The notes beneath the pieces were generated by a model that was not told the origin of the DNA, did no database searches, and worked only from the letters and a program-made list of their open reading frames with translations. Made by a program: the position numbers and the translations under genes. Below, one piece after another: positions 17,251-25,268 of a stretch of 64,000 nucleotides of DNA (position 1 is its first letter; each line of letters opens with the position of its first letter). The DNA comes from Nitrospirota bacterium. Lineage in GTDB: Bacteria; Nitrospirota; UBA9217. The stretch spans positions 326,471 to 390,470 of the forward strand of contig JALNZF010000001.1 in assembly GCA_023229435.1 (NCBI GenBank), written 5' to 3'.

Positions 17251-17277
17251 TTATTTACTAACGACTGCTAAAAAATC

Positions 17278-19212
17278 ATGACAAAAAAAATCGTCATATC
17301 ACTTCTCATGGCCTTCATGGTATTCGGTATCACGATCTCCCTCTATTTCAGCGGCCAGTTCAAAAAACCTGAATTGTTCTTCTACGATGTCCAGGCAAAG
17401 CTCCTTCGTGCTGATAAGGTTTCGGACAGCAAGATCAAAGTCATTCTCGCTGATGAGGCCGCCTTCTCGTCAATGTCGGACATTGCGGGCAGATGGCCCT
17501 GGCCTCGGGCCATCTGGGCGGACCTGCTTGATTATCTCTCGATGGGTGGAGCGCGGAAAGTGCTCTTCGATATTGTTTTTTTCGAGCGAGACCGATACAG
17601 TGAGAAAAATGACAGGGCGCTCATCGATGCCACGAATGCATCGCAGAATGCATACCATAGCATAATGATAAGAAAGGAGGAACCGGACGACAACGCGGAG
17701 AACAACACATACTTGAATCGGCCCATGCCTGGTGAATTTATAAACCGGTTTGCGCTTAAGAATGTCAGCGGTATGCTGCAGGTGCAGCCTGGCAGTGAGT
17801 ACAACGACTTTAAGCTTCCCATTGCAGGCCTGGCCGGGGTTTCAAAAGGGATAACCGTTGTTGAATTTTCCCCTGACGGCGACGGGGTATACCGGAGGAC
17901 CCAACCGATCCGTGAATATCAGGGAAATTATTTTCCCGTGCTTGGCCTTGCTCCTTTTATCGATGACACAAGCGGTGTCGTCATACAAAATAATACCATT
18001 ACGATCAATGACCGTACCATCCCGGTTGACGAGAACGGCAATTGTATCATCAACATGTACGGTCTGAACAAGGTCGACACGTATTCCATGAGCGGCGTGT
18101 TCGCGTCGCTCCAGAAGATCAGAAGCGGCGAAGTGGAAAACCTCCTGGTAGACCCGGAGATCTTCAGGGACAGCATCGTGTTCGTCGGCGTGAGCGCCGT
18201 GGGCGGCGCGGACCTCAAACCGATACCGATGGCCCCCAGCGCGCCCGGTGTAATGCTCCATGTCTTCCTCGCGAACAACTATCTCAAGAATGATTTCATG
18301 AGGCCGCCGGAAAAATTGCTGACATTCACCTCCATGTTCATCGGGGTGTTCCTCACGTCCTGGGCCGTGATGTTCAACAAACGGCTTATTTTCAGGGCAG
18401 TGTTCCCGTTCGCCATTCTCGCGCTCTATATCGGTTTTGCGTTATTCTCATTTAAATCGAACATACTCGTCGAAATGGTCCCCTTTGTTTTCGCCACAGT
18501 CTCAAGCGGGTTCCTCTCCTTCGGCTATCTCACCTTTACCGAGGCCGCGGAAAAGCGACAGGTATCGCACCTCTTCGCCCAGTATGTATCCAAGGAAGTG
18601 CTCAATGAGGTCCTGAACAATTATAAGGAGTACCTGAAGACGAGCGCCGGCCAGAGGGTCGAGCTTACGGTCCTGTTTTCGGACATCCGGGGGTTCACGA
18701 CGATCTCCGAGACCACTCCGCCTGAGAAGATCGTGGAAATGCTGAATATCCATTTTTCGGTCATGGCCGGCATCATCCTGAAACATAACGGCACGATTGA
18801 CAAATACATCGGCGATGCGATCATGGCCTTCTGGGGAGCGCCGGTCAAGACGGAGGACCATGCGGAGCGGGCGGTGCTGGCCGCAATGGAGATGCTCGAA
18901 GGCCTCAAAACCGTGAACAACGCCCTGATAGAGCTTGGGTTTGATCATGAAATTAATATCGGCATCGGCATCAATACCGGTGTTGCCACGATCGGGAACA
19001 TCGGCTCCGAGCAAAAAAAGAACTATACGATCGTCGGGGACACGGTTAATCTCTCATCGCGGCTTGAAAGCATCACCAAGGAATATAAGACCCCCTTGCT
19101 GTTCTCGGAATACACGTATGAGAAGATCAAGGACAAAATTAATTGCAAGTTGATCGGTAATGTCAAGGTAAAGGGCAGGGAGAAGCCTGTTTATATTTAT
19201 ACGGCGGAGTAG
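17278..19212 (+). CDS. CHASE2-domain adenylate/guanylate cyclase
   Basis: A 644-residue class III nucleotide cyclase. One N-terminal membrane helix (about 5-25) is followed by an extracytoplasmic CHASE2 sensor (about 30-335; RWPWPRAIWADLLDYL and KVLFDIVFFERD are typical). Three membrane helices (about 340-415) lead to the catalytic domain. Both metal aspartates are present: FSDIRGFTTIS near 466 and KYIGDAIMAFWGAP. The lysine in TIDKYIGD favours ATP. The transition-state block NYTIVGDTVNLSSRLES is intact, so cAMP production is expected. The input signal is unknown and no cAMP-receptor gene is adjacent. Confidence 0.93.
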   Translation: MTKKIVISLLMAFMVFGITISLYFSGQFKKPELFFYDVQAKLLRADKVSDSKIKVILADEAAFSSMSDIAGRWPWPRAIWADLLDYLSMGGARKVLFDIVFFERDRYSEKNDRALIDATNASQNAYHSIMIRKEEPDDNAENNTYLNRPMPGEFINRFALKNVSGMLQVQPGSEYNDFKLPIAGLAGVSKGITVVEFSPDGDGVYRRTQPIREYQGNYFPVLGLAPFIDDTSGVVIQNNTITINDRTIPVDENGNCIINMYGLNKVDTYSMSGVFASLQKIRSGEVENLLVDPEIFRDSIVFVGVSAVGGADLKPIPMAPSAPGVMLHVFLANNYLKNDFMRPPEKLLTFTSMFIGVFLTSWAVMFNKRLIFRAVFPFAILALYIGFALFSFKSNILVEMVPFVFATVSSGFLSFGYLTFTEAAEKRQVSHLFAQYVSKEVLNEVLNNYKEYLKTSAGQRVELTVLFSDIRGFTTISETTPPEKIVEMLNIHFSVMAGIILKHNGTIDKYIGDAIMAFWGAPVKTEDHAERAVLAAMEMLEGLKTVNNALIELGFDHEINIGIGINTGVATIGNIGSEQKKNYTIVGDTVNLSSRLESITKEYKTPLLFSEYTYEKIKDKINCKLIGNVKVKGREKPVYIYTAE

Positions 19213-19323
19213 CGTTAAAACAGTTTGGAGTTGGGAGTTCGTAGTTCGGAGGGCCGAAGAAGAGGCAGTATCCAAAGCGCCGAATTTAATGCTCTTAACT
19301 ACAAACTCAATACTCCGAACTAA

Positions 19324-19581
19324 TACAAACGCATAAAATATTGTTACCTGTAGGGCAAGGCTTTAGTTTTGCTTTAACAGGTTGTTGAAAAACGCTTAGT
19401 TTACCCTTCGACCCTTCGGCAAGCTCAGGGCTCAGGGCGAACGGAGCGTGTATTGAATTTATTCGTATTTATCCGTTCGTGGTGAGCCTGTCGAACCACA
19501 AAAGACTTTTTCAACAGCCTGTTAAACAACCCTGAAGGGTTGCCCTGCAAATGATATAATAACAATTATTGCGTTTGCTAT
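19324..19581. repeat. Palindromic element B, copy split by element A
   Basis: The left half (19324-19377) and right half (19526-19581) match the intact copy at 6308-6417, with a 144-bp element A between them. The intact copy reads GCTTTAAGCAACCC at the insertion point; here it reads GCTTTAA, element, TTAAACAACCC. The right end supplies TGCTATAAT, an extended -10 sequence, 19 bases before the next ATG. Confidence 0.8.
19378..19521. mobile_element. MITE-like element A, copy 3 (144 bp), inside element B
   Basis: It has the same inverted ends and internal hairpin as copies 1 and 2, and is flanked by TTAA on both sides (19374-19377 and 19522-19525). Because the uninterrupted target survives at 6308-6417, both boundaries and the four-base duplication can be read directly. 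Confidence 0.9.
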
Positions 19582-19601
19582 AATGAATTAGGAGGTGTGC
19601 C

Positions 19602-20090
19602 ATGAGAAAGACGCTTTTACAGGTAGTGATGGTCGTGGTGAGTGTTTTCTTTGCAACAACGCTGTATGCTCAGACGGATTATTATGTCCAGAGCGTAAAG
19701 GCCAAGGTGATGTCCGGCCCATCGTTCAAGTCCGGGGTCATCTCCGAGGTATCCAAGGGGCACAAACTGAGCTCATCAGGCAAAGAAGGCTCCTGGGTAA
19801 AGGTCAGGATCTCCGACAAGGATGGATACGTGTCGTCCCTTCTGGTGTCGACCCACCCGCCCTTTGAAAAAACGGGGATTATCAAGGGCGAGGACGCTGA
19901 AATAAAGCAGGGTGTTCGCCGCCGCGCTTCATCCTATACGAGCGCCGCCGCCGCCCGTGGTCTGGCGCAGGACGAACGCAGGAGGCTGAGCAAGGAAGAG
20001 GCAATCGACTACTATTCACTTGATAAGGTTGAGTCCTTTACCTTGAGCCCCGACGAAATCACCCGGTTCATGGAGGGTAAAAAACTATGA
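19602..20090 (+). CDS. Exported SH3-like domain protein
   Basis: A 162-residue protein with a signal peptide (about 1-24) and a bacterial SH3 domain (about 26-88: YYVQSVKAKVMSGPSFKSGV, GSWVKVRISDKDGYV). A charged C-terminal region of unknown fold, rich in Arg, Ala and Glu, follows. SH3-like domains in exported proteins bind peptidoglycan or protein partners. GGAGGT at 19591-19596 sets the start. Its stop overlaps the ATG of the M48 protease (ATGA), so the two are translationally coupled and probably act together in the envelope. Confidence 0.85.
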   Translation: MRKTLLQVVMVVVSVFFATTLYAQTDYYVQSVKAKVMSGPSFKSGVISEVSKGHKLSSSGKEGSWVKVRISDKDGYVSSLLVSTHPPFEKTGIIKGEDAEIKQGVRRRASSYTSAAAARGLAQDERRRLSKEEAIDYYSLDKVESFTLSPDEITRFMEGKKL

Positions 20091-20932
20091 AGATCTCCAT
20101 CTCCCTGTTCGTGGTTATAACAGCATTGTGTTTTCTCTTACCCGGAGCGCTCATTGCGGCGGAACCCGAGGCGCAGTTCAGACAGCGGGTATCGACCGGC
20201 GATGTAGAGCTGTCGTCCGATGTAGACGAAGAGGTAAGGTTCGGACGCGAAGTGGCGGCGCGGGTCATCGCCCGGTACGGACTCTATGAGAATCCGAAGC
20301 TTATGAAATACGTCAATCTGGTCGGAAGCGTCATCGCGCGGACCACGAATCGTCCTGAGCTCGATTTTCATTTTGCCGTTCTGAACACGGACGAGATCAA
20401 CGCCTATGCCGCGCCAGGCGGCTATGTATTCATCACCCGGGGCGCGATGCTCAAGATGCAGGACGAGGCGGAGCTCGCGGGCGTGATCGCCCATGAGATG
20501 GGGCACATTGTCGAGAAGCATGTGGTGAAGGAGCTGAAGATCAAGGGGTCCGATGAATCGACTGCCGCGGGCCTCGCGGCGATCATCGGCGGCTCATCCC
20601 AGTCGGCACGCACGGCGTTCTCACAGGCAGTGGACCAGGCGCTGGACATGCTTTTCAAGAACGGCTACAAACGCGAAGACGAGACACAGGCCGATAAGGA
20701 CGCGGTCCTGTTTTGCGCGCTTTCAGGGTATGAACCGTCCGGACTGGTGAAGTTTTTTGAACGGCTCAATACCCAGAAGGGAAAGAATACCGGGGTACTT
20801 GACAAGACCCATCCCGCGTACGTGGACAGGATCGCGTTGCTCAAGCGTACCATTACTGAAGAAGGCGTTGATACCGGAAGCTACAAAAACCATCAGGACC
20901 GATTTGCAGAGGTTATTAAAGAGTTGAAATGA
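20087..20932 (+). CDS. M48-family periplasmic metalloprotease
   Basis: A 281-residue zinc protease with a signal peptide (about 1-24). The domain is complete: FGREVAARVIARYG, the SVIARTTNRPELDFHFAVLNT strand, NAYAAPGGYVFITRGAM, then HEMGH (AGVIAHEMGHIVEKH) and the downstream glutamate in REDETQADKDA. It ends HPAYVDRIALLK, as in YggG/LoiP- and BepA-type proteases that remove misfolded outer-membrane proteins. Unlike BepA it has no TPR extension and no lipobox. It overlaps the SH3 gene by 4 bases. Confidence 0.92.
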   Translation: MKISISLFVVITALCFLLPGALIAAEPEAQFRQRVSTGDVELSSDVDEEVRFGREVAARVIARYGLYENPKLMKYVNLVGSVIARTTNRPELDFHFAVLNTDEINAYAAPGGYVFITRGAMLKMQDEAELAGVIAHEMGHIVEKHVVKELKIKGSDESTAAGLAAIIGGSSQSARTAFSQAVDQALDMLFKNGYKREDETQADKDAVLFCALSGYEPSGLVKFFERLNTQKGKNTGVLDKTHPAYVDRIALLKRTITEEGVDTGSYKNHQDRFAEVIKELK

Positions 20933-20991
20933 CCACACATGCCGGTTTAAAATTAGTCACGGCATCAAAAAATCGAGATGTATCCTCATAT

Positions 20992-21076
20992 CGTCATCCC
21001 CAAATTTCTTTAATCGGGGATATGGTTTTAATCAGGAAGAACCGGATTCCCGCTCAGAATCACTGCGGGAATGACC
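20992..21076. repeat. GTCATCCC...GGGAATGAC palindromic repeat, copy 1
   Basis: CGTCATCCCC at 20992 faces GCGGGAATGACC at about 21065-21076, with CCGGATTCCCGCTC inside. A related, better preserved palindrome lies at 42316-42392. This is a dispersed intergenic repeat type common in many bacteria. Confidence 0.6.
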
Positions 21077-21149
21077 AAGATATAGTATAGTTAGACCACT
21101 ATTACTCAGGACATCAAAAAACTTTTTTTTAATGAGACAGGGAGGACTT

Positions 21150-22436
21150 ATGATCCGGATATCTTCGAGGCTGGTTTCAGGGTTACTGTTAGCAGTGGTG
21201 TTTCTTTGCAACAGCGCAAGCGCGGACGAATTTCATTATACCAACCTTCTCATCGGCGACCGCGCGTCGGGCATGGGCGGGGCGTATACCGCTGTTTCCG
21301 ACGACGCAACCGGTCTCTACTACAATCCCGCCGGCGCCGCGTACACAGCCGGCAGGAGCATTTCCGCCAGCGTGAACGCGTTCTATAACACCGAGAAAAA
21401 ATACAAAAACGTGATCGGCGGCAATGGATGGGTCAGGACGTCCTCGTCACTGTTGCCGAACTATTTCGGCGTGGTCCAGCCGATGGGAAAGTTCAAGGTC
21501 GGCATTTCCTATGCCGTGCCGGAATCGATCATGGAAGACCAGGACCAGACGTTCCATGACCTGCCGCTCAGTTCCGGGATTGCAGGCTATAACCCACCCG
21601 GCACGTATATATCATCGTACATCATCAATTTCAACAACGAAAGCACCAAGTACAACTTCGGGCCGTCAATTGCCGCCGAGCTTGCGGACAATTTTGCCGC
21701 TGGGTTCACCCTTTACTATTATCAACGGAAAACACAATGGATCCTCAATCAGATCATTAAAACAAGCAACGGGGGATCTGAGTGGACCAATGATTATTTT
21801 CAGACGGAAGAATGGGGCCTGAGGCCGGTCCTGGGTTTTATGTATGCTCCGGTTGACAAATTCTCGATGGGTGTCGCGGTTTCCCAGGTCCTGATACAGG
21901 GGTCCGATACCACGTATCAACACTCCTATCGAAGAGAGAACATCGCTGTCGACAATATCCCGAGCAACAACAACGTCGTGAGCCTGCCGGACGGGCAGTC
22001 GAGCTTCGGTGAAAGAAGAAAATATCCTGCGCAGGTATCTCTCGGGTTGGCTTATTTCCCGACTCAAAGTTTGGTCCTCTCGACTGATCTGAACTATTTT
22101 ACCAAGGTTGGTCAGGTGAATGCGGATGCGGTATTAAATCTGGCCGTGGGCGCGGAGTATTATTTCTCCAAATTCTGGGCAATGCGGGGAGGCTTTTTCA
22201 CCGATTATGCGAACACGCCGAAGATTTCATCGACCGAAATGAACCAGAATGAGCATATCGACCTTTACGGAACGACGCTCTCGGTCAGCCACTTTACCCG
22301 GCATACATCCGTAACGTTCGGAGGAGGATATAATTACGGAAGTGGAACGGCACAGATCATCAGCAACAGCACCAGGACGCAGGATGCCGATTCATTAGGC
22401 TGGATGTTGTTCCTCTCCTCGTCCTTTTCTTATTAA
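21150..22436 (+). CDS. FadL/OmpP1-type outer-membrane barrel
   Basis: A 428-residue outer-membrane protein. A signal peptide (to about ASA) is followed by FHYTNLLIGDRASGMGGAYTAVSDDATGLYYNPAG, the hatch motif of the OMPP1/FadL family, and then many amphipathic strands. The chain ends in an aromatic residue (SSSFSY), the usual signal for insertion by the BAM complex. FadL-type proteins carry hydrophobic compounds such as fatty acids or aromatics across the outer membrane; the substrate here is not predictable. GGGAGG at 21140-21145 supports the ATG at 21150 over one six codons upstream. Confidence 0.85.
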   Translation: MIRISSRLVSGLLLAVVFLCNSASADEFHYTNLLIGDRASGMGGAYTAVSDDATGLYYNPAGAAYTAGRSISASVNAFYNTEKKYKNVIGGNGWVRTSSSLLPNYFGVVQPMGKFKVGISYAVPESIMEDQDQTFHDLPLSSGIAGYNPPGTYISSYIINFNNESTKYNFGPSIAAELADNFAAGFTLYYYQRKTQWILNQIIKTSNGGSEWTNDYFQTEEWGLRPVLGFMYAPVDKFSMGVAVSQVLIQGSDTTYQHSYRRENIAVDNIPSNNNVVSLPDGQSSFGERRKYPAQVSLGLAYFPTQSLVLSTDLNYFTKVGQVNADAVLNLAVGAEYYFSKFWAMRGGFFTDYANTPKISSTEMNQNEHIDLYGTTLSVSHFTRHTSVTFGGGYNYGSGTAQIISNSTRTQDADSLGWMLFLSSSFSY

Positions 22437-22476
22437 GAGGACAATGGACAATAATAAAATTGATGTGAATAGTACC

Positions 22477-22505
22477 TTGACAAAGTTGGTTCGACCGGTT
22501 AAAAT
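22477..22505 (+). promoter_or_regulatory. Strong predicted sigma-70 promoter of the 22642 lipoprotein
   Basis: TTGACA (22477-22482), 17 bases, TAAAAT (22500-22505). The predicted transcript has a leader of about 130 bases before the ATG at 22642; no riboswitch was recognised in it. Confidence 0.65.
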
Positions 22506-22641
22506 TTTATCCTGTTGCATTGTACAAATATAGTTCTGATAAAGTGAATAAACACACATGAAGAAAAAGGGGGGGGTGAGTAGACTAATCCAATGTTTGC
22601 ACCATGCTTTATCAAATCTCAATAAATTCAAGGAGGACCCA

Positions 22642-24519
22642 ATGAAAAACATTAGTAAATATCTTTTAACAGCATTAGTATCGGTTGCGCTCGCCATGAC
22701 CATGACAGCCTGCGGCGGCGGGGGTAGCAGCGATGGCGGAGGTGGAGGGGGTGGAGGGGCTATTACCACAAACGCACAAGGCAGCAGCGCCTCCGCTTCC
22801 GCGGCACAGTCGACGTCTCTCGCTTCCAATTCCGGCGTGTCTCTCAGCAATATAGCTGAGGGATCCCAGTCCGGGCCTGGGGCAAGCAGGTTCAAGACGC
22901 CCCTTGCCGTTAAAGACGCAAAGTTCAACAAGGTTCATGCAGCGCAGACCAGGGCAATGAAAGTGCAGAAGAAAAAACTGGCATCCGCCCTAAAGAAGGC
23001 GAAAGCCGCTGTTACAGCTAATAGAGCTACTGTTACGATTCCTGCCACGGATGACCCTTGCGAGGACAGCGGTAAGATGACCTTCAACGGCGACTACGAT
23101 GATGTCAGCGGTGTTTTTAACCTGACCATGACCTATTACCAGTGTCGTGAGCTTGATGAAGAACTGAATGGCGCGACCTCTGTTTCAGGCGTTTATTCAA
23201 CTTCGGGCAATGACACGATCACTATGAAACTGGGAGATGCTGATGGCACTATCGAGAGCACTGACTTCATGGCGCGGCTTTTCACTACCGGCTATGGGGA
23301 TGTGTATGCTACCTATATCGCTGACATGACCCTCACGGGAAGCGTAAGCTGCTCGAACGCAGCATGCGATACGTTTACTTCCACCTTAAGCGCAAGCGGT
23401 ACAGAAAAGTATGACGATTACATCAATGTATATACCTTTACGTACAGCAGTTTCTCCTTTACAGGGTCGGATACCACGACAACAGCGGGTTATACCGCAT
23501 CCTATACGATTAACGGCGGGATCAGCGAAGCCTGGACATCGGGCTCGACCGCCGAGGGGGCTTCCGTCACGTTCACGACCTTCGTGCTGACCTTTACGGA
23601 CACCGCCACATATTATGAGGAGACAGCCGACGGCACCGTGACATTGAGTTTCACACCGGCTGATTACTGCTTTGCCGGCACCTTCACCATAGATACGGTA
23701 ACGCCGGTCCGCACGAGCTATGCGACCGGTTTGACTACGCAGGGCAATGTGGTGATAAACGGCAACGTGACGATCGTGTATAACCCGGACGGCACCATTA
23801 CGGTGACGGTCACCGGCCAAACCTCGGATACCTTTGCCAGTAATGATGCATTCGAGGTGGTCTGCGATCTTCAGGAACAGGAGGCGCAGGACAGCACTGT
23901 CACCACGGTGTCAACGGGAGGGACCACCACTACAACAGGCACGACGCTGCTGGCCACGCTCACGTGGACAGGCACGGGATGTCCCACTACTACCGGCTGC
24001 ACGAGCGACATGGACCTCCACCTTATGCATTATGCAGACACAGCGCCTACATCAGCCAGCACGGTTGATTTCCATATATACTTTGCCGACCAGGATGGTA
24101 CTGATTTATCGGTCAATCCGCTTCCTAATGATGATGTGAACACGCCGGTAATCTGCACGAATAACGATTGCACGACTGGCGATGTCATCGGTGGATACGA
24201 GGGGAATCTCGACTACGACGACACGGAAGGGGATGGCCCTGAGCATCTGACTGTGTCATCACTGCCAGTTGGCTACTATCTTCTGTATGTGGACCCGTGG
24301 GGAATGGATTTCGACGCAACTGCTACGGTAAAAGTATCGCTTAAAATCGGTAGCAATGCGTATACGTTCCCGACCTATATGTTCAATGGCACCTCATCTG
24401 CGGACTACCGCGTGTGCGACGTCAAGGTTGCGGTAGACGGAGTGGTAACGATTTTGACGCCCAACACGGGCCTCACTTCGCTTGCGCCGGCTCTAAACGC
24501 GCAAAAGGTGCGGAGATAA
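22642..24519 (+). CDS. Large Thr-rich lipoprotein with a C-terminal beta domain
   Basis: A 625-residue lipoprotein. The signal peptide ends in a lipobox (MTMTACGGGG) with the lipidated cysteine near residue 23. A glycine/serine linker (SSDGGGGGGGGA) and an alanine/lysine helical stretch (about 65-120) follow. The long middle is Thr/Ser-rich and beta-type, with repeated Y/T strands. The last ~180 residues resemble DUF2135/YfaP-like domains (TSDMDLHLMHY, then GPEHLTVSSLPVGYYLLYVDPW). No enzymatic motif is visible. AGGAGG at 22631-22636 fixes the ATG at 22642; the frame is open further up but lacks a site. A strong promoter and terminator make this a single-gene transcript. Confidence 0.82.
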   Translation: MKNISKYLLTALVSVALAMTMTACGGGGSSDGGGGGGGGAITTNAQGSSASASAAQSTSLASNSGVSLSNIAEGSQSGPGASRFKTPLAVKDAKFNKVHAAQTRAMKVQKKKLASALKKAKAAVTANRATVTIPATDDPCEDSGKMTFNGDYDDVSGVFNLTMTYYQCRELDEELNGATSVSGVYSTSGNDTITMKLGDADGTIESTDFMARLFTTGYGDVYATYIADMTLTGSVSCSNAACDTFTSTLSASGTEKYDDYINVYTFTYSSFSFTGSDTTTTAGYTASYTINGGISEAWTSGSTAEGASVTFTTFVLTFTDTATYYEETADGTVTLSFTPADYCFAGTFTIDTVTPVRTSYATGLTTQGNVVINGNVTIVYNPDGTITVTVTGQTSDTFASNDAFEVVCDLQEQEAQDSTVTTVSTGGTTTTTGTTLLATLTWTGTGCPTTTGCTSDMDLHLMHYADTAPTSASTVDFHIYFADQDGTDLSVNPLPNDDVNTPVICTNNDCTTGDVIGGYEGNLDYDDTEGDGPEHLTVSSLPVGYYLLYVDPWGMDFDATATVKVSLKIGSNAYTFPTYMFNGTSSADYRVCDVKVAVDGVVTILTPNTGLTSLAPALNAQKVRR

Positions 24520-24540
24520 GCAATTCAGTATATTCATCCA

Positions 24541-24572
24541 ACAGGGGCATCTTCGGATGCCCCTGTTTTTTT
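24541..24572 (+). terminator. Intrinsic terminator after the lipoprotein gene
   Basis: An 11-bp perfect stem ACAGGGGCATC / GATGCCCCTGT closed by a stable TTCG tetraloop and followed by seven T residues. Confidence 0.95.
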
Positions 24573-24596
24573 ATAAAGATTTAAGTGAATGATTGT

Positions 24597-25268
24597 ATGA
24601 GAAAATACATAGGATGCGTTTTCGCGTTTATTGTATTCTGGTCGCAAGCAACACAGCCTGCATCCGCGGCTGAGCCTTCATACACGATCCTCTATTTTTA
24701 TTCCTCAACCTGTCCCCACTGTAAAAATGTCGCGCCTGTCATGAAAGACTTGAGCAAAGAATACAAGATCCAGGGTCTGCTGTACGGAAAGGATGCTGGA
24801 GAACAGATGCCTTATGAGGTCAAAAAGGGCGACAAAGCCACATCGTCAAAATACGGGGTTAAGGGTGTGCCGTCGCTCGTTATGCTGAAGGATGATAAAT
24901 TCAGGCTAAAGATCGCCGGAGAACATAATATAAAGGATGCACCGTTGATCTTGAAGGCCTTCCGCAAAGGCGCTTTGACCGTGTCCGAAGCAATTGAAAA
25001 AGGACCGCGGAAGACGTATACTGTGATCGGATGGATCGGGAGCAGGGGAGAATATTTCAAAAACGCCCGGTTTGTATTGACCGACCGGAAGCGGACCATT
25101 TCAGTCAAACCATGGCTGCCGCTTGAAGCGGTCAAATCTCCGTTCAAAAAAGCGCGGCCAAGGCTTATGTCCGATGTTATAGACAAACCGGTATTAATTG
25201 AGGGTCTGTTAACAAAAATAAACGACGATTTACAATTTACGGTCAGGAAGGAAATTATCCTTGAATAA
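24597..25268 (+). CDS. Exported thioredoxin-like protein (CPHC)
   Basis: A 223-residue exported protein. A signal peptide (about 1-25, ending ASA) is followed by a thioredoxin fold with the redox motif CPHC in YFYSSTCPHCKNVAP and the cis-proline block GVKGVPSLVML. After residue about 130 comes a second, unrecognised module (TYTVIGWIGSRGEYFKNARFVL...) with no cysteines. Such proteins shuttle disulfides or act as periplasmic reductases. Its last codons overlap the TTG start of the M6 protease by 8 bases, so the two are co-translated. The ATG at 24597 is used; an in-frame GTG four codons upstream is possible. Confidence 0.8.
   Translation: MRKYIGCVFAFIVFWSQATQPASAAEPSYTILYFYSSTCPHCKNVAPVMKDLSKEYKIQGLLYGKDAGEQMPYEVKKGDKATSSKYGVKGVPSLVMLKDDKFRLKIAGEHNIKDAPLILKAFRKGALTVSEAIEKGPRKTYTVIGWIGSRGEYFKNARFVLTDRKRTISVKPWLPLEAVKSPFKKARPRLMSDVIDKPVLIEGLLTKINDDLQFTVRKEIILE

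Larger units (their letters stand above)
19213..19601. other. Intergenic region with nested repeats
   Basis: Bases 19220-19320 contain GGAGTTCGTAGTTCGGAG-type repeats in both orientations, related to the tracts at 1738-1760 and 32155-32190. The rest is element B split by element A. No gene is supported. Confidence 0.65.

Noticed and set aside
22558..22641. Longer N-terminus for the lipoprotein at 22642
   Set aside because: It would put charged residues before the signal peptide and lacks a properly placed ribosome site, whereas AGGAGG fits the ATG at 22642.
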